Shown here: piece by piece, positions 9,601 through 17,070 of the stretch
Numbering within the stretch: position 1 is the stretch's first letter
How the letters are laid out: the number at the start of each line of letters is the position of its first letter
From: Exiguobacterium sp. BMC-KP
Lineage (GTDB): Bacteria; Bacillota; Bacilli; Exiguobacteriales; Exiguobacteriaceae
Assembly: GCF_001275385.1 (NCBI RefSeq)
Contig: NZ_LGIW01000015.1
Coordinates: 930,001-994,000 of the forward strand
Direction of reading: 5' to 3'
DNA: 64,000 nucleotides
Position numbers and translations under genes: made by a program
Notes under the pieces: generated by a model
The model's database searches: none
What the model saw: the letters and a program-made list of their open reading frames with translations, nothing else
Told to the model about the DNA's origin: nothing

Positions 9601-9856
9601 TCTAGAAGCTGGTGAAGAGAGTTACTATTTCCCGAATCGTTTCCAGATGACAGGAGTCAGTGGTGTCTATGAACCGATTGATTATGAAAATAAAAACGAA
9701 AAGACATGGAAACAAGGAATAAAATATGTAGCACCGGGAAAATCACATGTGAATCTTGTCTATCAAGTACCTGCGGATGAGACAGAATTCGTCATGTTCG
9801 TTTCCGGAGATAACTTTGCAAAAACGATTGCCATTAAGATTGATTTAAGGAAATGA
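6623..9856 (+). CDS. FtsX-type ABC permease with extra C-terminal extracellular domain
   Basis: A 1077-residue ABC-type permease of the MacB/FtsX class. It has a first membrane helix at about residues 15-33 and a long extracytoplasmic region to about 540. A first FtsX block of membrane segments follows (from about 545, including SSNIILLYARKKEFAILLSL), then a second FtsX block from about 690 to 845 with the matching coupling segment NERRSQLAVLKATGW. An additional helix at about 868-890 leads to a tail from about 933 to 1077 that is homologous to the secreted protein encoded just upstream. The coupling segments should contact an ATPase, but none is adjacent; the nearest is at 14.2-15.0 kb in a separate operon. 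Substrate unknown; lipoprotein or peptide export is typical of the family. Confidence 0.88.
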   Translation: MLRFIWNSWWRNKERFILLLVGVLVVSTGLSYLIGTTQANNGTVVDELQKRWKSSYDIVVRPPNSRSVTEDLKLLEPNYMSSLDGGITMKQYKTIQALADVEVAAPIAMIGNHSTGAPVGTHRFDDYGVYKLTITDKQNTGLNVEKYSSVSYLAAGWTPDENATRSGVAPAVLGEDPLLEFGSDTMIAGIDPKAEARLIGLDSATISGKHSRYFDKQDTANVVDPELGTVEMPILMSEREYVDASRTYTYEKLDLPLINDSIQETIQDVTKRGGEKFLNTLQTTDDPAKTYSVTTQDVQKTLLKQIMTDSFPELPSGNSEWLILKPSPISYQSISSPFKSRWPFSYQVEPKKVDPDSLLAKRTMYREARMFGKTSDDWPRIRLNYIGVFNPKKLNLSKDPLTELPMETYFPAKAQWVMDKNDRPVNPVKDVKPTNDSYDFLTKPPSMLTTLDAAFKIRGEKAISVIRVNVKGVDQMNAASEQKLQDVAKEIEEKTGLITDITLGSSPQLALTYLPGLEKQSALGWVQQPWIKLGSSMTIFQEAKVGMSGVIASVIAVALVYVFSSNIILLYARKKEFAILLSLGWRPRQLSKLLFLEATLLGSLVALIAWSILGTFWLTTDHPIALGRILLIGLAGLLIYWGGTLVPMALIRRIKPYESIRSGEVSRSRRFVRSQSILGMGINQLVTYWQRTILSIISIALPTSLFIFFLFVTFRLKGVLYATWLGEYVALEVGTMHYVAMGVALLIAILTTTEILWQNVNERRSQLAVLKATGWQDGLIRRLVLLEGLLTGLLAGIIGLLFALAMIWQVYRQFPTTELGFLSATILIPLLTGVIGAILPAQRAVRIVPNAAISNISANSKETERRFKLALSSIGAVLFIGVLSLFLFATNEGPVEQTSTAKAPKVITTGSKISDGLTGAKRQLDATPKESSGVIEETMAKGTIKTFPGDPAVKDTSFWVGKLLKQPPSSLKLKEKAGYRYITVPTFYQDLNYLEAGEESYYFPNRFQMTGVSGVYEPIDYENKNEKTWKQGIKYVAPGKSHVNLVYQVPADETEFVMFVSGDNFAKTIAIKIDLRK

Positions 9857-9863
9857 CCGAAAA

Positions 9864-9911
9864 CAGCTCGTTCTCAACGTATTCCATCATACGTTTGAAC
9901 GAGCTGCTTTT
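9864..9911. terminator. Bidirectional terminator
   Basis: Long hairpin with outer arms CAGCTCGTTC / GAACGAGCTG and inner arms AACGTA / TACGTT. T-tracts follow on the + strand and on the - strand, so it serves both the permease and the convergent DMT gene. Confidence 0.85.
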
Positions 9912-10834
9912 TAAATTCGAATTAGAATGATGCCACCTAGCATGACGAGTAGACTGACAATCTGTACACCCGTGACCGGTTGTTTTTTTGCACCGAACCA
10001 GCCGAAACGGTCAATTAATAAGCTTCCAGTCAGTAAGCCAATCGTGACGATGACGACAGCGAGTCCCGTACCAACGAGCGGAACGATGAACGCATTACCG
10101 GCAACGAACAATGCACCAATCAATCCCCCGATCCAAATCCACGCGGGAAGTGGTTGCGTACGATCCATTTGCCACTTCGTTCGTAGGATCAGATTCAAGA
10201 GCAGTAAGGTGACCGTTCCGATGACGAACGAGATTAATGCCCCTTTCACAGCTGACCCGAGAACACTTCCGAGATGGCCATTGATGGCTGTTTGGGCTGC
10301 GCTCATCATTCCGGTCAGAACTCCGAGAATACGCCAAACGAGTAACGAGTTCTCTCGTGACTCCACATGTTGCTTCTGTCGCCGTGCCAAATAGTCACCG
10401 AGCGCGACCGTCCCAACGACGCCGAGCAAAACAAGAATTGCTCCGATGATTCGTGTTAGCGAGAGTGTTGTAATGTTCGCCTCAAATAACCCGAAATGAT
10501 CAATCAACAGCCCCATGACGACTTGACCGAAAATCGGCATGATGACCGTTTGAACACCTCCGAGACGAGGAAACAGCAAGATGTTCCCAGTCAAATAGAT
10601 GACGCCAAGCAGTCCACCACCCCAAATCCAGAACGGTTCGTCAGCAGTAGCCGTGAGACCTGTGAGATTACCATCGACAAGCAACACGAGAAGTAGTAAA
10701 AATAGTGAGCCAATCGAAAAAGAAATCAGCGAAGCAAGGAACGGTGAACCGACGACGTCTCGCAGTCGTGTATTGACACTCGTTTGAACCGGAACGAGTA
10801 ACCCGATGATGAATCCAATGATGATCGCAAGCAT
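9911..10834 (-). CDS. DMT-superfamily exporter, tandem YdcZ (DUF606) domains
   Basis: A 307-residue membrane protein with about ten hydrophobic segments, formed by two copies of a five-helix YdcZ/DUF606 unit. Copy one starts MLAIIIGFIIGLLVPVQTSVN; copy two starts near residue 165 (WRILGVLTGMMSAAQTAINGHLG). Both have the family's Q..(I/V)N..L near the first helix, FVIGT/FSIGS and a late GGxLG/GGLIGA glycine motif. The family is part of the drug/metabolite transporter superfamily; substrates are mostly unknown. AGGAGG precedes the ATG. In many genomes the two units are separate genes, so this is the fused form. Confidence 0.87.
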   Translation of the reverse strand: MLAIIIGFIIGLLVPVQTSVNTRLRDVVGSPFLASLISFSIGSLFLLLLVLLVDGNLTGLTATADEPFWIWGGGLLGVIYLTGNILLFPRLGGVQTVIMPIFGQVVMGLLIDHFGLFEANITTLSLTRIIGAILVLLGVVGTVALGDYLARRQKQHVESRENSLLVWRILGVLTGMMSAAQTAINGHLGSVLGSAVKGALISFVIGTVTLLLLNLILRTKWQMDRTQPLPAWIWIGGLIGALFVAGNAFIVPLVGTGLAVVIVTIGLLTGSLLIDRFGWFGAKKQPVTGVQIVSLLVMLGGIILIRI

Positions 10835-10904
10835 ACGAGGACCTCCTTTTTCATGTGCTTCTCCATCATACGGTAGCCTCTCGTGCTGAAGCGACAGGAA
10901 TGCT

Positions 10905-10933
10905 CAAAAAGAGCCGGTTCAATGACCGGCTCT
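10905..10933 (-). terminator. Terminator of the ABC operon
   Basis: Stem AGAGCCGGT / ACCGGCTCT, 6-base loop and a T-tract on the minus strand, immediately after the last gene of the operon, which ends at 10939. Confidence 0.85.
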
Positions 10934-10938
10934 CCAAT

Positions 10939-11445
10939 TCAAATCTTTTTCCACGACTTTGGATACGTACGCAGTTCTTTCTTCGTTGGATGCTCAGCGT
11001 CGAGACGCCGTCCGTTTCTCTCAAAACTAGTATCCAACGTGAGAAAGACGACAACAAATAAAGCATAGACAAAAATATTCGGGAAAAGTGGTAAATCAAA
11101 CATAAATAGTACGGGATAGAACAATCCGATCAAAATGATGAACACAAAATTCGTCATGTACTGTAACTGAATATTCTTTTTCATTCGTCGTTTTTCCGTC
11201 AATTCTATATCTCGTTCCGCTTCTATCATGTGAATCCGCGCAATCCAAATCAATGCTGCAATAAGCATCACGAACGGCCAATATGCTTCATGAAACGTGA
11301 CGACTAAAAATATACTGATGCCATAGAACAACGAACTATAAAATCGTGGTTTTGCGAGTTGACGTTTTTCTTCCTGGATATAAGAGATTCGTTCTGCTTT
11401 CGTTTTCACCGATATTCCCCCAACTGACTTTAATTCTTCTTTCAA
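10939..11445 (-). CDS. Four-helix membrane protein of the ABC operon
   Basis: A 168-residue protein with charged N- and C-termini and four predicted membrane segments in two pairs (about residues 38-72, then about 98-135, including FVFIILIGLFYPVLFMFDLPLF). The start overlaps the stop of the preceding gene by four bases (ATGA), so it is translationally coupled and is the last gene of the ABC transporter operon. I do not recognise the family. Placement suggests an accessory membrane subunit or an immunity-like partner of the exporter; the sequence does not decide. Confidence 0.75.
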   Translation of the reverse strand: MKEELKSVGGISVKTKAERISYIQEEKRQLAKPRFYSSLFYGISIFLVVTFHEAYWPFVMLIAALIWIARIHMIEAERDIELTEKRRMKKNIQLQYMTNFVFIILIGLFYPVLFMFDLPLFPNIFVYALFVVVFLTLDTSFERNGRRLDAEHPTKKELRTYPKSWKKI

Positions 11446-11759
11446 TTCGGTCGAACGGTCCGTGATCGTCCGATATACTCGACTTTATTCCGAAGTACAC
11501 GATACATCCGGTATTCCCCCGTCGGTGCGGACTTCAGCTGAACAGCAATTTGATGACGCCGTGATTTTGACGATTCTGACGCTACGAAGTACGGTTTGAC
11601 CGACGTGATGTTATCACGTCCAAACTGCTTCGTTACATGTCGAACGACTTGCACTTCAACGATTTGCTCATAGGTCGCATCACGTTCATCCGCGATCATC
11701 CACCACCCGACACCGCTGATCAACAGTAGTAATAGAATCGCTCCCATCGTTTTTCGCAT
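11442..11759 (-). CDS. Small membrane-anchored protein of the ABC operon
   Basis: A 105-residue protein with one N-terminal membrane segment or uncleaved signal (MRKTMGAILLLLLISGVGWWM) and an extracytoplasmic part with a beta-hairpin look (YRMYRVLRNKVEYIGRSRTV). GGGGGA lies before the ATG, 29 bases after the permease stop, and the gene is coupled to the next one by ATGA. No lipobox. The family is not recognised; a periplasm-side accessory of the ABC exporter is a reasonable guess from context only. Confidence 0.7.
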   Translation of the reverse strand: MRKTMGAILLLLLISGVGWWMIADERDATYEQIVEVQVVRHVTKQFGRDNITSVKPYFVASESSKSRRHQIAVQLKSAPTGEYRMYRVLRNKVEYIGRSRTVRPN

Positions 11760-11788
11760 CCCGATCCCCCCGGTTCACTTGCCCTTAC

Positions 11789-14233
11789 TTACTGTTTCAA
11801 TTCGTGAACGAGGTTTTCCTGCTTCCGTCGGGTGACGAACCAAGCGATGCCGACGACTAGTACTACCAAACCGGCAATGGTTCCAGCAATCGTCGGTACG
11901 TTGAAATAGAATGATCCTGTATCATCAATCCGTGTCACGAACAATGTTGCGCCAAATCCACTGATTAGTCCGAAGATGACGCCGCTCCCAATGAACAAAA
12001 GCATTTGAACGAGTGTCAACTGACGGAGCTCGTTTCGTTTCAATGCAATCGTTCGTAACAAGGCATACTCGCCTCGTTTCCCACTTACGAAACTAAGTAA
12101 GGCATTAGCAAGTCCGAACCAGACGGAACCACTCATGACGACGAGCGCAATCAAGAAGACGAACCAGCGCTCCGTCGTTTGTTGCTCCGCATCGCGAAGC
12201 GCGTCAGATAGTCGATTAACTTGCAATGTCGGATAACTTTGCGTGATCTCTGATAATTTTTTGGTCACTTGCGCCTTCTTTAACTCGGACGGAACGTCGA
12301 TGTAGACATTCAAGATTTGATCGTTCGGTTGTCGCAGCTGCTCGTTCCGCCAATCGACGAAGACGTCTGGTGCTATCTTCTTTTCGATTCCAACGATTCG
12401 GAATTGACCGACCGAAACGCTTTTTTCTTGCTCCCCGTCCCATCGCCCGAGCGGCAACGTATCGCCTATTTGGAGACTATATTTTTTAGCGAAGGCATGT
12501 GAGACGATGATCCCTTCTGTGTCACTCGTCTGTTCTCCCTCTAAGACGTCGAGGCGACGATAGTCCGTCACTTCGTATTCGATCGAGACATCTTTTTGCG
12601 GTGATTGGTATTCGAAGGAATTTCGAGACGACAGGAAAGTCGCTTTTGCGCCAGGTAGGTCAGTTTCAATGTGTCGAATCAATTGTAGCGGGTTCCCTTG
12701 TGTTCCCTCATCCAAGCGACTCTTTAAGACGACTTCTGTCGGGTATTGGCTGATGATGTACTTCCGTTCGTTTTGTTGTACTGTCTCAAGGAACGTCGAT
12801 CCGATGACGACGATGATGATCAATACTTGAACGATCATCATCAACCAGGCATTTTTTCGTAGTTGTGGCAACACACCCCGGAATGCGACGAAACTCGTCG
12901 GTCCCGCTAACCGTCGAACGATTGGTTCCGTTCGATGAAGAATCTCCTTCAAGAGAAGGGGTGTTGCAAGATACATCGACAGTAAAAAAGCAACGGTCGC
13001 ACCGAGCCAAGCAATCGCTCGTGCTCCCTCCGTGCTCGCAATCACTTCAGCAAATAAGATCAAGCTGGCAGTCAACCCACTACTAGCGAGAACAAGGCGT
13101 TTTCGTCGCGTCGATCGTGACGCCGTTTTCAGATTGTCTCGTAGGACGTGAAGCGGCAACACATCCCGTTTTCGGTACGCTGTACTCGCGAGCAACATCA
13201 GAATCAACAAGGAACTGCCGAACGTGATGAGTCCTAAGAAAGCACGATGTTCGAGTAAGAGTGAGACGATCATCTTACCTTCAGCAGGCCATACAAATTG
13301 ACCGAGTAACGGTAAGCAAATCCCACCTAGAATCGCGAGCACCGTTCCTGCTAAGACGATCAAGCCGGATTGAACGAGGAACAACTGAAACAGCTGTCGG
13401 GTCGTCGCCCCAAGCGTCCGCATGATCGCAAATTGGACAGTATGTTTGCGCAAGTATAAATCGAAGTTTGCGATTAAGATCAAGCCAGAGACGACCAGAA
13501 TCAGCAATGACAAGATCCCGATGTAACCGTTCAGTGCCGGTGAGAGTGCTTGTCCTTCCGAAAGCTCAACACGGAGCTTCGGATTCGATTGGACGAGCGT
13601 ATCGGCATAGCGTACGACATCCGTCCCTTCTTTCATATCGAGCAAAATCGCTTTAGTTTCGCTTGTGTGATGCTTCTGCAGATCAGCATATGAAAGCAGG
13701 ACTTGATCTTGCGCGTTCTTTGATGTTTTGGTGTCCGGTAGAATCTCGCGAATCTGATACGTTTCTTCCCCGACACGTAGCGCTTGCCCGACAGTACGGT
13801 CAAGCGACGTCGCAAGTTTAGCTGACAGGATCGCTTCTCCTCGTTGCAAATCGGTCGTGAAGTGGTACCGACTTTTCGTTAACGCATCCGATTGAACACC
13901 AATCGTTTCGACGTCGGCCATCGTTTGACCAGAAATTCGTGCTGTTGACTGTAAGATTGGCTCTGTGCGTAAGATACCTTTATCCTTCTTGAGTTGCTCA
14001 AGCAAGGTCTGTTCCGTCCGCTCGCCTTCAGGTGAATATTTGATTGTCAGATCGACTTGACCGTATGTTAGCTGTCGATCCGTTTCGATTGTTGCTTGAT
14101 TATGTAACAAAAAGATCACCATCGTTAAGACAAGACCGATTGAAATCATGACACTTCCGATTGACGTCAATAAAATCATCGGACTTTTACGATACAGTCG
14201 ATGCGCGAGTCGAAAGAGATGTTGTCGCTTCAT
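11789..14233 (-). CDS. MacB/FtsX-type ABC permease
   Basis: An 814-residue permease with two FtsX units. The N-terminal helix (about residues 18-42, SIGSVMISIGLVLTMVIFLL) is followed by an extracytoplasmic domain and helices from about 240 carrying the first coupling segment (RKHTVQFAIMRTLGATTRQL). The second half repeats the plan, ending in NALLSFVSGKRGEYALLRTIALKRNELRQL and two final helices. The start overlaps the ATPase stop by four bases, so the two are made together as one transporter. Such transporters typically extrude antimicrobial peptides or lipoproteins, or act mechanically on envelope proteins; no BceS/BceR-type two-component genes are adjacent to point to peptide resistance. Confidence 0.92.
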   Translation of the reverse strand: MKRQHLFRLAHRLYRKSPMILLTSIGSVMISIGLVLTMVIFLLHNQATIETDRQLTYGQVDLTIKYSPEGERTEQTLLEQLKKDKGILRTEPILQSTARISGQTMADVETIGVQSDALTKSRYHFTTDLQRGEAILSAKLATSLDRTVGQALRVGEETYQIREILPDTKTSKNAQDQVLLSYADLQKHHTSETKAILLDMKEGTDVVRYADTLVQSNPKLRVELSEGQALSPALNGYIGILSLLILVVSGLILIANFDLYLRKHTVQFAIMRTLGATTRQLFQLFLVQSGLIVLAGTVLAILGGICLPLLGQFVWPAEGKMIVSLLLEHRAFLGLITFGSSLLILMLLASTAYRKRDVLPLHVLRDNLKTASRSTRRKRLVLASSGLTASLILFAEVIASTEGARAIAWLGATVAFLLSMYLATPLLLKEILHRTEPIVRRLAGPTSFVAFRGVLPQLRKNAWLMMIVQVLIIIVVIGSTFLETVQQNERKYIISQYPTEVVLKSRLDEGTQGNPLQLIRHIETDLPGAKATFLSSRNSFEYQSPQKDVSIEYEVTDYRRLDVLEGEQTSDTEGIIVSHAFAKKYSLQIGDTLPLGRWDGEQEKSVSVGQFRIVGIEKKIAPDVFVDWRNEQLRQPNDQILNVYIDVPSELKKAQVTKKLSEITQSYPTLQVNRLSDALRDAEQQTTERWFVFLIALVVMSGSVWFGLANALLSFVSGKRGEYALLRTIALKRNELRQLTLVQMLLFIGSGVIFGLISGFGATLFVTRIDDTGSFYFNVPTIAGTIAGLVVLVVGIAWFVTRRKQENLVHELKQ

Positions 14234-14973
14234 ATGACCCCCACGAACTGCTCATACGTTGCTAAAATCGGTGCCACGTCTCCTGTCGACAGCTGATCGG
14301 CGACGATTTGACCGTCATGGAAGTAAAGTACCCGCTTCGCATGAGCGGCTACAGTCGCATCATGCGTCACGAGCAGGATACTCGTCTGTTGTTCCCGATT
14401 GAGTTCTTGCAACAACTGCATGATTTCAGCGGATGTCTTAAAATCGAGGTTTCCCGTCGGTTCATCAGCTAAGATGATCGGCGGTCGACTGATCAAGGCA
14501 CGGGCGATCGCTACCCGCTGTTGTTGTCCACCCGATAACTCTTGCGGTCGATGACCTTTCCACTTGGTCAGTCCGACACGATTGAGCCAAGTTTCGACCT
14601 CTTGATTGATCGTTTGATCATCCATTCCTTTCAGCATCAACGGTAAAGCGATATTTTCATGGACCGTCAAGTCATCGAGTAAATGAAACGACTGAAAGAT
14701 GAAACCGATATGCTGTTGTCGGTATAGCGTGGCTGCGGGTTCAGTGAAAATGTCCCGTTGTCGTTTTCCCTTTAGCGTCAACGTTCCACCGGTTGGTGCG
14801 TCAAGCGCCCCTAAAATATTCAATAAGGTACTTTTTCCAGAGCCACTCGTACCCATGATGGCGATGAAGCCACCTTCTTCTAAAGTGAAGGAAACTTGTT
14901 TTAGCGCTTCAACCGTCTCTGTTCCCCGTGTATAGATTTTTGATAATCGTTCGACTTCCAATAAAGCTGACAC
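14230..14973 (-). CDS. ABC transporter ATP-binding protein (LolD/MacB type)
   Basis: About 247 residues with Walker A GTSGSGKSTLLN, the Q-loop in IGFIFQSFHLL, signature LSGGQQQRVAIARAL, Walker B PPIILADEPTGNLD and the switch histidine in ILLVTHD. The motifs match the LolD/MacB/YtrE branch that pairs with FtsX-type permeases. The start is best placed at GTG 14973, which lies 6 bases after GGAGGG; the ATG at 15000 is upstream of the ribosome binding site and the ATG at 14979 touches it. It heads a four-gene operon (ATPase, permease, two small membrane proteins). A TATAAT lies just upstream on this strand. Confidence 0.95.
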   Translation of the reverse strand: MSALLEVERLSKIYTRGTETVEALKQVSFTLEEGGFIAIMGTSGSGKSTLLNILGALDAPTGGTLTLKGKRQRDIFTEPAATLYRQQHIGFIFQSFHLLDDLTVHENIALPLMLKGMDDQTINQEVETWLNRVGLTKWKGHRPQELSGGQQQRVAIARALISRPPIILADEPTGNLDFKTSAEIMQLLQELNREQQTSILLVTHDATVAAHAKRVLYFHDGQIVADQLSTGDVAPILATYEQFVGVI

Positions 14974-15037
14974 GTACATCCCTCCTATAATATCCAGCAT
15001 CTATTATACCCAATATAAGGATTATTTAGAAGTAAAT

Positions 15038-15071
15038 GCAAAAAACCTCATCAAACGATGAGGTTTTGCAT
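15038..15071 (-). terminator. Terminator of the deaminase gene
   Basis: Stem CCTCATC / GATGAGG, loop of four, flanked by A- and T-runs that give a T-tract on the minus strand. It separates the deaminase gene from the ABC operon. Confidence 0.8.
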
Positions 15072-15075
15072 TTTA

Positions 15076-15495
15076 CTATCGGACATATTTAAGTGGAATC
15101 AAGTCCGCAATCCGGACTTTCGTCAATTGTTCGTCCAGATTCAAGAGGACGAAAGCATCTGGTGCATAATCAGAAATCAGTTCGCGACACATGCCGCATG
15201 GACTGACGACACGAATCGTTCGGTCTGTCTCGTCCGAATAGGGATGTCGCACGGCAACAATCGTCTCAAAATCCGTTAATCCATCCGTGATGGCGGAACC
15301 GATCGTGATGGCTTCCGCACAGACCGTCACACGTCCGATATAGGCTTCGACATGAACACCGGTTTTTGTTGCGCCATCTTTTGTCCGTAAAGCGGCAGCG
15401 ACATGATGTTTGTCGTCAGCATAGCGGCTTTGAATCGTTTCGGTTGCTAGTTCGACCAGTTGCAGGTCGGCTTCTGTAATGGGATATGTTTGCAT
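15076..15495 (-). CDS. Cytidine deaminase-fold protein, blasticidin-S-deaminase-like
   Basis: A 139-residue zinc deaminase. Zinc and catalytic motifs are VCAEAITIGSA (Cys-Ala-Glu) and SPCGMCREL (PCxxC). The C-terminal half (SPCGMCREL, then KVRIADLIPLKYV) follows the pattern of blasticidin-S deaminase more closely than that of housekeeping Cdd, although length fits both. The reaction would be hydrolytic removal of an amino group from a cytidine-like nucleoside. A resistance function is not shown by the sequence. AAGGAG precedes the ATG, and the gene follows fetB with a 10-base gap, so it may be cotranscribed with fetAB. Confidence 0.85.
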   Translation of the reverse strand: MQTYPITEADLQLVELATETIQSRYADDKHHVAAALRTKDGATKTGVHVEAYIGRVTVCAEAITIGSAITDGLTDFETIVAVRHPYSDETDRTIRVVSPCGMCRELISDYAPDAFVLLNLDEQLTKVRIADLIPLKYVR

Positions 15496-15505
15496 GTCAT
15501 ACTCC

Positions 15506-16276
15506 TTATGTGTCTTTTTTCTTATAGGTTAAACCGATGAATTGTGCTTTTTCATTGAAGAGTCGGCGGTAGGATAAAAAACCGACGAGGACGGATGCCA
15601 TCGCTGCTGTCGTCAAAATCAGGAACAAAATCAACAGTTGGTAGAGGACTGCTTCCATCGGATCGGCGCCACCGATAATCAAACCGCTCATCATCCCGGG
15701 TAGTTGGACGAGTCCCATCGTCTTTTGCGCTTCGATCGTCGGAATCATACTCGTCCGGATCGCGCCTTTTAAGCTCGTATCGATTGCGGTCTTCGCATCC
15801 CCACCAAGCGAGAGAATTAGTTCGATGACCTCGTCGCTCCGTTCGACCTCGTCCTTGAACTTATTGAGAAACAGTAAGGAGAGAATCATACAGTTCCCGA
15901 TGACCATCCCACTGATTGGAATGACTTGCTGCGCTTCGAACGGAATGATCTGTAATCCGAGCAAAATGCCCATCGTCAATGCTTCGACCGCAATCAGTGT
16001 GAACAAGATGATCCACTGGATTCCGGGAATCCCGTCCCCTTTACGGATGACGTTCAGTGTCGCTGCACCAATCATCAACAAAATCATCAGTAACATGAAA
16101 ATTGGACTGCCGCTTTCAAAGACGAACGTCAGAATATAACCGATGATCAAGAGTTGAACGATTGATCGAACGGTTGCGATGAGGATGTCCTTCTCTAGAC
16201 CAAGCCGTAACGTCCGCGCTAAGACGAGGGGGATCAGAATGAAGATGAGCGAAGTCGCCAGTTGGAGATAACTCAT
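15506..16276 (-). CDS. fetB: FetB-type ABC permease (UPF0014)
   Basis: A 256-residue membrane protein with about seven hydrophobic segments, belonging to UPF0014 / FetB. Diagnostic stretches are the N-terminal TSLIFILIPLVLARTLRLGL, a central IPISGMVIGNCMI and the GLVQLPGMMSGLIIGGADP motif just before the last helices. In Escherichia coli FetAB exports iron and helps resist peroxide stress. The start overlaps the stop of fetA by four bases, giving a tight ATPase-permease pair. A manganese catalase gene lies elsewhere in this window, but nothing in sequence ties the two. Confidence 0.9.
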   Translation of the reverse strand: MSYLQLATSLIFILIPLVLARTLRLGLEKDILIATVRSIVQLLIIGYILTFVFESGSPIFMLLMILLMIGAATLNVIRKGDGIPGIQWIILFTLIAVEALTMGILLGLQIIPFEAQQVIPISGMVIGNCMILSLLFLNKFKDEVERSDEVIELILSLGGDAKTAIDTSLKGAIRTSMIPTIEAQKTMGLVQLPGMMSGLIIGGADPMEAVLYQLLILFLILTTAAMASVLVGFLSYRRLFNEKAQFIGLTYKKKDT

Positions 16277-16974
16277 ACCGATTCCCCCTTCAAGAACGCT
16301 TGCGTCTCTGCTTGACCACTTGTAGCGAGTTCCTTGAATGCACCAGACTCGATCAATCGTCCATCCTTTAAAAACCAGACGTCGTCGCTGACCCGCTTGG
16401 CTTGCTCTAAGTCATGCGTAATCCAAATGATCGTCGTCTGTAACTCCTGCTGTAAATCAAGAATTAACTTCTCAATCTCCTGGACCATCCGGTAATCGAG
16501 ACTTGCCGTGATTTCGTCAAGCAACAGGACGTCCGGTCGATTGACGAGTGTCCGTGCGATTCCGAGTCGGCTCCGTTCACCACCCGACAAATCTTTGACG
16601 GGTCGCTCAAGTTCGACGGATAGGTCGACTTGTTGTAGCAAACGTTCCGCCTCTTCGCGCGGTAACGATTCACCGAAGATTGATTTCGGTAAATTGATAT
16701 TATCGTAGACGGTACCCGGAATCATCGGCGCGCTTTGGAACGCCATCCCGATCCGTTTGCGGACATCGAGCAAATTCATCTGCTCAAGTGGTTCGCCTCG
16801 AAAACAAATTTCGCCGCGATCGGGAGAAATTAGTCCATTGATGTGTTTCAATGTAGTCGATTTCCCGGCACCACTCGGTCCGACGAGCGTTGTAATGACA
16901 CCTTCGCGGAACTCACCTGTTATTTCGTGTAAGATGTGTTGATAGCTGACTTCGTGAAACGTAAGAATCGACAT
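16273..16974 (-). CDS. fetA: FetA-type ABC ATP-binding protein
   Basis: A 233-residue ATPase with Walker A GPSGAGKSTTLK, Q-loop in GMAFQSAPMI, signature LSGGERSRLGIARTL, Walker B PDVLLLDEITASLD and switch histidine in IIWITHD. The DEITASLD form of Walker B and the immediate coupling to a UPF0014 permease identify FetA. AGGTGA lies before the ATG. The leader between this gene and the upstream NUDIX stop carries a 9-bp dyad nested in a 6-bp one, so expression may be controlled at that structure. Confidence 0.88.
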   Translation of the reverse strand: MSILTFHEVSYQHILHEITGEFREGVITTLVGPSGAGKSTTLKHINGLISPDRGEICFRGEPLEQMNLLDVRKRIGMAFQSAPMIPGTVYDNINLPKSIFGESLPREEAERLLQQVDLSVELERPVKDLSGGERSRLGIARTLVNRPDVLLLDEITASLDYRMVQEIEKLILDLQQELQTTIIWITHDLEQAKRVSDDVWFLKDGRLIESGAFKELATSGQAETQAFLKGESV

Positions 16975-16986
16975 ACCGTGTGTTCA

Positions 16987-17060
16987 CCTGACTTTCTACA
17001 AGTTTCGGGTAATGCTCCTGTATTGTTGTACCCGAAATTGAGTCGCTTTAGTACGTCAGG
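16987..17060. repeat. Nested inverted repeats in the fetA leader
   Basis: Inner perfect arms TTTCGGGTA (17003-17011) and TACCCGAAA (17029-17037), outer arms CCTGAC (16987-16992) and GTCAGG (17055-17060). No T-tract follows on the minus strand, so it is not a standard terminator for the NUDIX gene. Confidence 0.5.
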
Positions 17061-17070
17061 GGACACTTGA

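Noticed and set aside
14230-15000. ATG at 15000 as the start of the ABC ATPase
   Set aside because: It lies upstream of the ribosome binding site GGAGGG and would add residues that do not fit the family.
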